Source: Taenia hydatigena (lineage: Eukaryota > Platyhelminthes > Cestoda > Cyclophyllidea > Taeniidae). From it: a stretch of DNA of 64,000 nt. The notes under the pieces are model-generated. The model was not told where the DNA came from and made no database searches. It was given only the letters and a program-made list of their open reading frames with translations. The position numbers and the translations under genes were made by a program. Shown here piece by piece: positions 36,528-46,399 of the stretch. How positions within the stretch are numbered: position 1 is the stretch's first letter; the number at the start of each line of letters is the position of its first letter. The stretch covers positions 1,782,387-1,846,386 of the forward strand of contig JADWOT020000008.1 of NCBI GenBank assembly GCA_036345935.2, in the 5' to 3' direction.

Positions 36528-38758
36528 GTGTGTCCATTGAAGTGGATAGCATTTACTAATGGAACGCGCGTAATGCAGTGCCAAAGAAGACGCAATTGGA
36601 TGGAAAACACTTCTATTAGGGAGGAGGGAGGATAGAAGAGGGGAAGGCTTGGTGTAAGTACATGGGAAAATCGAAGGTGGGCGGGGCAGAAGTCCTTAAA
36701 ATGTTCAATGTCAAATGTTAAGGTCTGCGCAATTGCGACCCTTACAACCGCAGATCACCGGATTCGAGAGCCGCCTCATAGCACCACCTCTTTTAGTAAG
36801 TGTCCTTTTCCTCTGTGTAGGCGCAGGCAGTTCGATATCCTCAGCACATGGTTGGCTAATCGCCGCAACCATCTGTGATGGTTTGGGCCACCTCTATGCA
36901 CAATGCTGCTCATATTTTCATCGTCGCTACTTTCTTTCCACTGCGATATGTCTTCTTCAATCTGAAAAAAAGGAAAACATATATAATGGTGATGAGAGAG
37001 GACAGAAGGCCCAGACAGAAGAAGCAGGAGGCGAATAACGCGAAATAGGTGGGTGAAGAAGTGAGAAGTTAAAACCAACCAACCTGCCAACAGACCAGAA
37101 AAAAATAAGTGGTCAAAGGAGAGCTTACTGGGCCCAGGATGCAACTATCTACCTGGTCGTCTGCAAAGTCGAGTACAGAGAGAAAGATTGACCAACTGTG
37201 CCAACAGACCTACACAAACAAACACACGCGCGTGTGTTTCTGTGCCACACTGATCAGGACAACGATCTGGAAGGACAAAGGAAGGAAGTGGACAACGGTA
37301 TGCACACACAGCGGAACAGGCGGAGCGAAAAGAGTGGAGACGGAGGAGCAAGGAGAGAAGTGCACCTTCTTACCCGTTAATATGGACCACCGGGTAGAGG
37401 GACTCTCTACAGGGTGGAGAATGGTATGGGAAGGTGGGGTATGAGCCGAACTATGCAAAAAGAAGTAGGAAACAGGTGAAAGGCACTCACCTTTGCTCTC
37501 AAGGGCATATTTGGTGGAGGAGAAGGTGTGGGATGAGGATGAGGACGAAGCGGCAGAACTGAGGCGGCATGGAATAAAACAAACTACAAGAAATAAAAAA
37601 AGATAGAAGATAGGAATGAAGGGGATACGAGAATGTTAGCTACGTTAAAGCGAAATTCAGACATTGCTTAAGCCTAGTGTAGTCTACTCTGGTGTAGTCT
37701 AAGTCTCGTCTGGTCCAGAGCATCACCACTTAGCATAGCATGATGAGGAATAAAGAAAGTGGAGAGGGAAACGGAACGTACTTAAAGGGCGTTGGCAAAT
37801 GATGGAGTTGGAGGAGGAGGAAGAGAAGAGACTGTGGGTCCGGGAAGGGAGAACATGACAGAAACGGGGAGTAGCCAGACGAGTGAAGCGTCCTAGCGTC
37901 ACTGAAATGGAAACACGTAGGACTGTAAGAAGATGATATATAGGCAGCATTCTTTCCTCCCTTTTCTCTGATTTGAATAAATGAAGCGTAAGCACTAAGA
38001 CAATGCAAGACGCAGTGCTAAAGAGCATATGCAGTGAAGTGGAATGCGGACAAGAAAAAGAAGAAATGACTCACCGAAAATGGATTGAAGAGGGGTATGT
38101 GAGAGGAGGAGGAGGAGGAGGCAAGAGGGTTCCCGCTCCACCATCTCGAATACGTCACCGGACCTTGTTGCTGTGTGTGTACTTTTGTCCCTAATATCTG
38201 CCAGGCAGAAGAGAAAGACCTCATTGCATGCAGCCTGCAGTTGCGTTAGGCCGATTCGACGTGACAAATGAGGAGGAGATAAGGTCGATTTGAACAGTAG
38301 GTCATGAGTACGGCTACCTACCTATCTTCTTCCTTCCCAACCTTTCTCACTCTCTTCCACACCAGAACGTCATAATCAGGCATACGTGGCTGCTCTACTC
38401 GTATTTGAATTAGTCCAGTACAGTCCGGCCCAGTTAAGCCTAGTTTTGCCTAACGTGCTACACTGCTTCTGTTTCACTACATCTGCTCCTGCTTCTGCCC
38501 CTGCTCCTGGTGTCGATTAGGCAATTCGCAATCGCGTGCAAGAGAGACATAAGAAATGAGAAGAGCAAAGCGGTACAAGGCATACCTGCATGAAAGGAAT
38601 TGGCGACTTACCCCCAAACACTGCTACAGAGCTGACAAAGGTGGCTTCCTGATGGCTCTCCTTAATTATGTATCTACGCAAGTTCTTACTTCGCACCAGA
38701 GAAGACAAAGATGGTGTTTGCACCTCTCTGATGGTGGCGAAGTAACTCGTTTGTTCAA
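36524..38758 (-). CDS. Micro-exon-like gene with symmetric phase-1 exons
   Basis: Eight exons, 5' to 3': 38758-38612 (147 nt), 38197-38075 (123), 37901-37782 (120), 37583-37491 (93), 37406-37374 (33), 37266-37153 (114), 36954-36892 (63) and 36612-36524 with a TAA stop. Every internal exon is a multiple of three and is open in phase 1 to phase 1. Most acceptors are textbook (TTTCCATTTCAG, TTATTTCTTGTAG, TTTGTCCTTCCAG, CCTCCCTAATAG). Donors are GTAAGT, GTGAGT, GTACGT, GTGAGT, GTAAGA, GTAGAT and the weaker GTGGCC. The product is Ser/Leu/Cys-rich with short Ser and Leu runs and no known domain. The 63-nt exon uses an AG eight bases after a stronger one, and is the weakest part. The 5' end with a signal peptide was not fixed. 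The design resembles flatworm micro-exon genes. The purine-rich plus strand creates pyrimidine tracts, which makes acceptors common by chance. Confidence 0.55.
37220..37239. repeat. 20-bp perfect palindrome, alternating purine-pyrimidine
   Basis: AAACACACGCGCGTGTGTTT reads the same on both strands and has a CACACGCGCGTGTG core able to adopt Z-DNA or a cruciform. It lies inside the 114-nt exon of the minus-strand chain. Confidence 0.85.
37374..37406 (-). CDS. 33-nt micro-exon of the chain
   Basis: Bounded by CCATTCTCCACCCTGTAG and ACGG|GTAAGA, encoding ESPSTRWSILT across the joins. A second acceptor 46 bases upstream (TTCTTTTTGCATAG) would give a 77-nt version that shifts frame and meets a stop, so the site could act as a regulated or poison exon. 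Confidence 0.55.
38075..38197 (-). CDS. Exon 2 of the chain (123 nt)
   Basis: Bounded by TTCTGCCTGGCAG and TTCG|GTGAGT. It reads IRDKSTHTATRSGDVFEMV and then a run of six leucines encoded by CTC repeats (GGA tract on the plus strand). Phase 1 in and out. The CTC run could vary in length between individuals. Confidence 0.6.
38612..38758 (-). CDS. Exon 1 of the chain (147 nt)
   Basis: Bounded by CATTCGTCCAATTCAG and GGGG|GTAAGT. It reads EQTSYFATIREVQTPSLSS and then RRYIIKESHQEATF. This is the most protein-like exon of the chain: charged, mixed composition, no simple repeat. Phase 1 in and out. Confidence 0.6.
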
Positions 38759-39162
38759 CTGAATTGGACGAATGAATGGATAAGTGAGGAGAGGAGAAGA
38801 GACGAAGGGCCGAGGGCAGGAAAGAAGGGATGTTAGGGAAGGGGGCTGGCAAAATGTTATTACTGTATGTCTATGCGCAGTGCTGTAGACCTCTCTTCGT
38901 CATTCCCTTCACTCTCGCTTCCCAGTACCCCATAATACCTTCATCTACCCACTCCTATAGCCATGCAGCTGAATGAAAAAAAAATCGACCACGTGTTTCT
39001 GCCTAAAGGCACGCTTTAAGCACTTAACCCTCACTTTCAGTCTTAATATGTGAAATGTACTGGCATACTAGTGAGTACAATGTTGAATTAACGCGTGCAA
39101 ACCTAGTAGGGAAGAAAAGGGGCAAGATGAATTGGAGGAAGGAAGAAGAGGAGCAGAAGTAG

Positions 39163-39417
39163 ACGGAGGAGGAGAAGGAAGGGACGGTAGCACAACTTAC
39201 CCCTAATTCCTGCGATTTCTATCTGCTTTGGTCCCTTGACGTCTTTGCAACTTCTAAAAATGACGAGAGTAACGAGAGCGGAGTGACGTTGGAGGCAAAA
39301 GTAGAGGGTGCGAAGGGAACTGGAGGCGAGGAGAACGGACCAAAAGGGGGTGAAGACGCTGGCGATGAACCGGGTGCTGGAAACGAGGATAACACGGAGA
39401 AGCAAAATGAGGAGTAG
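39163..39417 (+). CDS. Acidic low-complexity open frame
   Basis: A frame of about 84 codons ending in TAG, without an ATG. The last third is Gly/Glu/Asp-rich (GGEDAGDEPGAGNEDNTEKQ). It resembles the acidic C-terminal tails of many proteins, but purine-rich DNA also yields this by chance. The opposite strand carries an equally plausible exon ending at G|GTAAGT (39,201), with the residues CKDVKGPKQIEIAGIR. I cannot decide between the strands. Confidence 0.3.
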   Translation, partial: TEEEKEGTVAQLTPNSCDFYLLWSLDVFATSKNDESNESGVTLEAKVEGAKGTGGEENGPKGGEDAGDEPGAGNEDNTEKQNEE

Positions 39418-41146
39418 AAGGCTTCGCAACGCGTACGTAAGCATATCTGGCAGTTGAGTGTGTGATTGACGTCTTTGCATTTGACATGTGCGTGAATCGA
39501 TCTGTGGCACGTGTCACGTAGTGTGTAACGGTAGCGTCTGCTAGTGTCGGCTTTGCACAACAGTCCTCCTTCTAGGTTGTGTCCTGGTAGCAGACATCGC
39601 CTTCCCATGTGCTTCTCTGCTTTGGCTCAATCGCCATCACATCATAGCACACATGGAGGAGGAGCAGAAGGAGGAGAATTAGAAGGTTCATTAATGCTAA
39701 CGTGTCGGAGAGGAGTACGTCGACTCAACAAGTGCACTGATCTTTGACTTTTCTTTTCCCACCTGATATGCTTGATAAGTTAAAGGCCTGATTCAGAATG
39801 CAGCTGTCGTCGTGCCGCCGTCCACGTCATCGAGAACACCAGGACGTGGTTCCTCACAGCTTCAAAGACGCCAGTGCTGCAGATTGCGCTGGCCAGTGTT
39901 GGTTGGTCAGACCACCGACCGACCGAATGCCACAGATGAGACTAGAAAGGCAGACGATAAAATGCGAGTAGTGCAAGTTGAATGAAGGCTGTAGACTACT
40001 ATGCATATAAGGAGGCACTTACGGATGTGTTTAATCACATTGTTGACTGAACATCGTGTTGTCGCTAAAGTGCGACAAATGGGAGTTGAGGCCCAGGATG
40101 CAATGGACGTCGAAGGATGGGGCATTTCGATTTTTGAATAGGATTAGAGGACTGAGTGGAGCTGGCTGCTGGAGGGGATGTTGACGTCTCTCCACGGACC
40201 CTACCCTGAGTTGAAGGGGTTAACAGATTGCAAAAGGCGAGTAGAGGGCCGGAAAGAGTTGGAACCGAAGTCATGATTGTAATGGCTTAGGCGGTGTGTG
40301 TCACGAGCAGCTTGAGAACACTTTGTGATTCCCACAACGGGCAACTACATCACGATAGGCAGCGCATTGATTGCCTTATCGGTAAAAGCATTGATTTATT
40401 GGTCAGCCAGTCAAAGATCGACGAGACGCAGACGGAATTGAGCAGCCGATCATGGAAAACGCTTTCAATTTGTTGCAGCCCTTCGATGAAGTCACCTCTG
40501 TCGTTCTTACACTTGTTCTGCTTCAATAAAACAGAACAAGACAGGTTTCAACTGCATCAAAGTTATAAGTTGGGAGAGCCTTTGCATTTGCATTTGCTAG
40601 CATCCAAGGTTCAATTAGAACCTTATTTAATAACCAAAGCAACTCAACGCCAGAAAGTGAATGGCAGAAGCGATTTTCGGAAAGGGACAGTAGACAGCGC
40701 ACTAGCAAAAATGCCAATTGCTTGTGATTTATTGCATGACTGAGATGATGCTGCTTTGTCAGTTGCTAATCGCCGAAAGGTACGTCGAGATTCACAAGTG
40801 TTGTCCCCACTCTATGCGCCTTTGACTCTTCAGTGGGAATGCACTCAGTCTCAATCTCCACCTCCTCAGCCTCCATTGACTTCTTCCCATGCAGCAGCAC
40901 TTATTGTCATACCATCTCGAAAAAGTTGGATGTAGAGATCAACATTCTACCCCGCAATTAATCAGGAATGAGTTAAGTGACCCCATGCGCATAAATGGTA
41001 AGGCGAAATGTTGATTGTGGAAACGAAAGAACACAGATTAAAGTGTGCGGTCCTCATCAGTGTGCCGCGATGCGGTATCCACCTAATGACAGTCTTTTCT
41101 ACTGGCATGTTTTGGAGGTGGAGTGTTATTGCTACTAAGTCGACGC

Positions 41147-41284
41147 TCAGAGGTAGTTGCACGTGGAAGTGGATGTTTGATCAGACGTTGGCTGGAATAG
41201 AGGGGTTGTAGACAGGCAGGACAGCGAAAGGAGAAGGAAGGGGCGGAGGAGCGGGAGGAGGGGATAGAGAAAGCATCCATCCAT
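41147..41284 (-). CDS. Possible signal-peptide exon
   Basis: A 45-codon minus-strand frame from ATG at 41,284, just after GCTTTCATTTTCTAG. The start MDGCFLYPLLPLLRPFLLLS is followed by LSCLSTTP, a plausible secretion signal. It ends at TGA. It lies on the strand and side where the missing 5' end of the micro-exon-like gene would be, but I found no donor in phase 1, so the link is speculative. Confidence 0.3.
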   Translation of the reverse strand: MDGCFLYPLLPLLRPFLLLSLSCLSTTPLFQPTSDQTSTSTCNYL

Positions 41285-41819
41285 ATTTGCCTAGAAAATG
41301 AAAGCACTCTGCCGCTTACTCAACAAGATGGCGCTGTTGGTTCATAACGAAACGCCGTAAAAGACGAGATCATTGACGAGCAGTGAACAAGTTCAACGAA
41401 GTAATTTGGAGCGAGGGGCGGAAAAGAGTACCCGCCTTCCCACCATTGCCAAACCAACTTTCATCACTTCTTCGTTAGCCCCAATTCTTTCGATAAATCC
41501 AGACCGACGCGGGGAATGTGGTCAAGAGGGACTCACCTGTCTGACCACGAAATCACTAGAAACTGACCCATCTGCCCACGCACAGGGTCCCACAAGCAGT
41601 GTGAGCGCCTCCATCAATCAATCTAATTGCACACCAAGGACCGTTGTCACCCTCCTCACGCACCCTAAATACTTACTAACTGCCATCACACCACCACCGC
41701 CATCGCCACGTCCAGAATCCAGAAGCCATTTCAACAAGTAGCTCCCCAACTCCGGCCCACACTGTCGCAAAAGCCAAATAAGCACACACCAGGGCAGTCG
41801 ATTGCCGTACATTTAAGAG

Positions 41820-42762
41820 GTGAAGCTATTGCAGCACATACAAGGAAGAACAATGCGTCACGGACCAAACACTTTCAAAGAAGTCAAATGTTCCAGCGAA
41901 CGAGATCTCCCGTCCACGCCTCCTATGGCAAGAAAGCAACACTCGCCACTTTGTGAAGTAGGGCTCCAGCAACAACAACGACGAGTTCCGCACTCCAATG
42001 TCACAGACGGTCAAGGAGCAGCAGTGGGGCAAACGAAAAAGACAGGATCGATTCCCCCTCTACTACTCCTCATGTGCATTGGATCACAAACGCCGCAACA
42101 TCTCGCACCAGCAGCGGTAGTAGCTATAGTAGGAAGCAACGACGACGCAGCACCTACTCCTCCTCATTCCCCCTCCCAACCTCCTCCTCCTCCTCCTCCT
42201 TCTACATGTCCTGCTGCGCCGACTGCCACTTCAATGCTGGCAGTGATCTGCAAAGAAAGTCAAACTCCTGTAAAAATACTAACAGTCTCAGTTGCACACT
42301 TCTTTCTGACCAGACAAGTTAGCACTCGAAGCAGCTAGCAGTGGTAGTTTTTTGGTAATTGTAATCAATGAAAGTTCACTACCACCACTATTACTATTAC
42401 AGCCCTCCAGGCAGACACTTCTAGGTCGCCGAAGGGCCGCCCTATTTTTCTGGGTAAGACAAAAAAGCAAAGAAGTAAACAACGAAACACCAACTCATGC
42501 AAAATCTGAACCCACGCTCGGGAGATCAGTGAGGTCGGACTTCCTAAACTACATTAGGAAAAAGGCCAGCACAACATCAAGAACCGAAGTTTTAACTAAT
42601 ACGGTGGAATCAATCCATGTACATTCAATGCACGGCCAGAACAATCGGAATCAACCGATCAAAGCACTCTACAGTAGCATAGAAGTGCGTAGAAAGGAAG
42701 ATGATAAGCAGTTATCCATAAATAAATGGGTAACTATCAGTGAGAAAATAATGAATGAGTAG
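41820..42762 (+). CDS. Proline/serine-rich two-exon coding region, frame ambiguous
   Basis: Exons about 41,820-42,269 and 42,403-42,762, with donor CT|GTAAAA and the strong acceptor CACTATTACTATTACAG. In frame B both exons are open in phase 0 for about 270 codons in total. This includes a run of seven prolines, then a basic, Asn/Ser-rich C-terminus (SDFLNYIRKKASTTSRTEV) that ends KIMNE at TAG. In frame A, exon 41,970-42,269 (300 nt) and a 51-nt exon 42,403-42,453 (donor GG|GTAAGA) are both phase 1 to phase 1. Frame A also contains the SSSGANEKDRIDS segment shared with 34.6 kb. The A-rich end staying open over 100 codons favours frame B there; the shared segment favours frame A upstream. No family is recognised. 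Confidence 0.45.
42181..42202. repeat. CCT trinucleotide tract
   Basis: About seven CCT units. It encodes prolines in one candidate frame and serines in the other. Confidence 0.8.
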
Positions 42763-42769
42763 GGAACTC

Positions 42770-44370
42770 TTAGCAAAGGTAAAGGCCCATTCATCAAATT
42801 AGGCCCCATTACTCAAAACTCACCCTTATTAAGATAGCGAGCCATTAAGAAACAGTGAAAACAATCTCGATTATTCCCAGTCAAAACACCAACTCGAGCA
42901 GGTAGTACGAATGGAAAACAACGAATCTTGGCAGCAACTGCAGCCACTTTAACGTTTTTTATTTGCAAGCGGTTAAAGGAGGCAGATCAATAGGTGTGTA
43001 CGTATGCATACAATAGGTTCTTAATCGCAAGAAAATCTTGGATAAATGTCAAGCAGCTGGGTTGATTATAACTCTCCTTAACTAAGTTGCGCATCATTAT
43101 GAGAAGTCCATTGTCAGTGAAAGAGCTAACCACTTCTATAATTACCCAGGCACTCTAAACTTATTACCAGAAGCATTGTGGAGTGCAAAAAAATATAGTT
43201 GCAGTTGGAAAACAAAATGTCTTAATGGTCACATTATGAATCTTTTGCGTTTACCCTAGCAAGTAAACGTAGAAAGGAATCAAATCAGCACTAAAGTGAC
43301 CTAAAACCATGAATATTAAACTTGCAACCAGTGAAATGCATTGAATACCTACCAGCTTTTAAACTTCTGCAGCAAATTAATTCCGACTGATAGGAAACGA
43401 GGTCCCCAAAATGCACACCACTTACGCGCTCAATATGCAAAACTAACCAACCATCCCTGTGTTTGCTTGATAAAACAAACGAGCTTTAAATTTTTGTTTT
43501 TTAATGCTAATTTCAAAGCCACTGCTGATACTTAAATTTGTCTTTGGTGTTATATTTGAAGAGCAAACATATAAATGAAATAAATTACAAAGCATGCGGA
43601 GATGAGAAACTCAGCAGCAAATCGTAACAATATATATACAAATGAAACTTTATAAATAATATAAGGACAAAATCGCGTTTTACTAAGAAAGCAAAAGGGT
43701 TTTCGCAATTTATTTTCAGGTTTTAAGTTATATGGAGCTTGCTTTGTAGGTCAGAGGCGGGGCATCAATTTGAACCTGGTTGCGGAGCAGTGTTGGCTCC
43801 CAAGGGTGCGATTTATCTCCGTTCAGAACTCTCCTACAAGATCTCTCCATGCCTACTCTCTTATCCATAATAAAGATGTCGAAGCGTGCTCAGACTTCTA
43901 ATAGCAGGGGCGGTAAGAGGGAAGAGGAGGAACCCTCTGCATCCGTTGCATATCATGACTGACGTTTAAGCCTATTAAAGTGGATTTTTTCTCTCCGATT
44001 TGCTATAAATGTTTGATATTTGGCTGTTAATTATAATTTTTCTAACTTTATATTTCGACCAACTACAGCACAAAGGACGGTTAAGGTTACGAAAGAATGA
44101 CTGGCTTGTGTGGTTTGATCCACGTTTGCTTTTGTGTTTCTCCTAATTAGGTTTTGTCGATTTCTCGACGCTTCTTATCACTCCGCTTCTTACCTCCTTT
44201 CCTTTTGCTCTTTCTTTTTTTTTCATTTATTTGTCCATTCACTGCAGACATCTCTTTTTTTCCGCTTTTACCAATCCTAGTTTCTCCTTCTTTGCTTTCA
44301 CACACGCGCAAACCAGCTAGCAGCAAAATAAAGTCCCTTTCTATACGACAGGAAGGCAAACAGAAATCTC
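42770..44370. other. AT-rich unassigned DNA
   Basis: AT-rich around 43,540-43,700. Around 44,150-44,340 there are long pyrimidine tracts and an AATAAA at about 44,327. The frame at 44,154-44,405 is hydrophobic, but it arises from those tracts and is not counted as a gene. Confidence 0.35.
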
Positions 44371-44379
44371 TGTCACTAC

Positions 44380-44850
44380 CAGGCACTTCAGGATTTGATG
44401 CATAAACCATCCCTCCCACGACGTGCCCCCGTACTCTAGAACGCCATGCATGAGGACCCCAAAGGACTAGACATCAGCTTTAGCATTTGGCTGGTAGCTG
44501 CTCATTATTGCCTCTGTTGACAACCAACAAAAGGAGAAGCACATGGAGGGCGACAAAGAAAACAGAAAGAAAAGGAAATCATCAATTAACGCTTTAACTC
44601 GATGGAGGAGCCCTTTATCTGATGGGCACATAAAGACCGAATGAAGCTAACCCTTGGTAAAGTCCAAATCTAAGCCAAGGATTATTTTACCCGAAGATAG
44701 TGAGCGTCACGGAGCCACTCGCGTCTTTATCACGTTTGACATCCGTAAATCGCCCTTTACCACTTGCCTTGTCTCTAGATACCTCGCAACCATCATGACC
44801 AACCAATCAAGCAAAATACGTGCAATCTTATTATTGTTGACTGACTAGTC
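44380..44850 (-). pseudogene. Decayed tyrosine-kinase-like catalytic domain
   Basis: On the minus strand from about 44,840 the frame reads VMMVARYLETRQVVKGDLR and MSNV, matching helix E and the catalytic loop of tyrosine kinases (usual HRDLR..N), but with KGD for HRD. A TGA follows, then GLDLDFTKG where DFG is expected (DLD here). After a frame change comes LYVPIR, a stop, then RAP, the P+1 loop usually VPIRW.APE. The next exon starts at 44,513 after a textbook acceptor (CTTTTGTTGGTTGTCAACAG). It reads AIMSSYQPNAKADV, a TAG, then SFGVLMHGVLEYGG, usually DVWSFGV. Both tryptophan codons are now stops. The retained intron acceptor argues against a processed copy. The charged frame VKEMRRTIGTEEDI near 45,770 (minus) might be a remnant of the N-lobe, but this is weak. 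Confidence 0.75.
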
Positions 44851-46399
44851 TATCGAACGAACCAGTTTGAACGTGTGACAGGCCTTTGCTCTTCGTGAAA
44901 ATGCCTTCTCGATGGTAAGTTACACGTAACTTCAGTGGATTAAGGCAGAGGCTGAAGAACATGCTGTAGTACTTTGTTGGAACTACCGGTTTCGGTCAGG
45001 GTCACAGGGGTGGCCGCATTGCTCTAGCTGCGTGGGCTGGCCTCCGAGCCATGCCAGCAGGCTATTTCCCTCTGTCTGTTGAATATGTATATTCTATCCT
45101 AGCATTCTGCCTTCTTTTGCATTCAAGGAAGCCTCGGGACGCTGCACATGCAATATGCGTTGATGCGAAGGTCTTTGCATAATCTTTTTCTCCTCAAGAA
45201 AGGCTTCAACGTTTAAGCCGTTAAAAATCTACTTCACTGCTATCCTCAACCCAAACGTATTTCGGGTTGAATGCGGTGACTGGCGGCGCATGCAGTCCAC
45301 GTGGCTGGCCATGTTCAGGCAACTAAGAAGCGCCTCGTCTGACATTTCTCTAGCTCTTGAGTGTCTTCACCCGATTTGGGCGTGACAGAGGGGACTCTGA
45401 AAAATGCTCTCAAATACCACAAGCCACCTGCTTAGCCACGACGATTGTGATTGGGCTGTGAGCTGTGCCAATCACATGACGCGCGCTTATTGGAAGGCAC
45501 TCATCCAACCAGGACTTGCCACAGCTTTGTGCTTCTTCTCATTCGTTGCCGACCGCACACTCGAGGAAATGACGCACAGCACAGGCTCCGGTGTGGACAG
45601 GTTTGTATGTGAGCAGTAGCTTGAACATTGGTGACAGCACCATAGTGATGTGTGGACAGCACAAATGTAGTGCCGTAGAAGCGCCAATGTTTAGACCATT
45701 GACTGACAGTATATTGATGCCCGTAAGACCTAATCAACAAGTTAGAAATGTCCTCTTCAGTACCTATTGTCCTTCTCATCTCCTTTACCATCAGGAAAAT
45801 AGTTTTTTTAAAATTGCACAAGACCCCGCAACTCTTTTCCTTCGGCACAAATTAGTGATTTTCATATCAGTGGAGACAACAACAACGCCAATCAATGCGC
45901 CACCTATGGCGGCACAATGAGGTGGCAGTTCTGTCTCCGATTTCTTCAATTACAGCTGATATGTCGTCAGATGCGAATGCGAACCTTCCAAACAACACTC
46001 AATTGAATGGACATGCGTTATTGAAGACTCACTGGAGATTACTTGCTCTCATGACTGAAATCAAAAGCTCCGTCTTGACCTTCAGAAAAAGACTTCAGTA
46101 GACTTGATTGCTCAAGGATATGGTATAATTTTATTATTTATCTTCAATAGGCCGATACCAAAACTATTTCATCAAAGATAGGACAGTAGATTGAGCTCCT
46201 TGCGGGTGTTTCAGTGAAAGAAGAGGATTCGATTGAGTGCACCTGAGTGAGCGCGTGTGTGATGCATCAACAATGAATATTCTGCAGGCAATCCCGTCGA
46301 CAAAATCACTTTGGAATGCGCTATTCCATCCAAAAGCAATGAAACGGCCCAAACCCTTTCTTGGGACTTAAGGCAATGCATTGAATTGGAGTCAATAGA

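Noticed and set aside
36776..37144. 122-codon minus frame read as one exon
   Set aside because: It runs through a strong CCTTTTTTTCAG acceptor and mostly low-complexity Leu/Ser sequence. I prefer a spliced exon starting near 36,954, though an unspliced in-frame exon from about 37,090 is also possible.
39103..39205. Strong minus acceptor CTTCCCTACTAG followed by a short open stretch
   Set aside because: No donor gives the phase required by the chain, so I left it out of the micro-exon-like gene.
40023..40205. 183-nt segment with textbook acceptor and GTAAGT donor on the minus strand
   Set aside because: The length is a multiple of three, but all three frames contain a stop, so it is not counted as a coding exon. 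It could be a UTR or a poison exon.
42480..42762. Retroviral or LTR-element origin of the basic C-terminal frame
   Set aside because: No zinc knuckle, protease, polymerase or integrase motif and no flanking direct repeats.
43750..43800. B-box-like GGTTCAAATTG on the minus strand
   Set aside because: No A box at the right spacing.
44147..44419. Lys/Arg-rich minus frame and hydrophobic plus frame
   Set aside because: Both come from the same homopurine/homopyrimidine tracts. The real signal on the minus strand is the kinase-like exon next to it in another frame.
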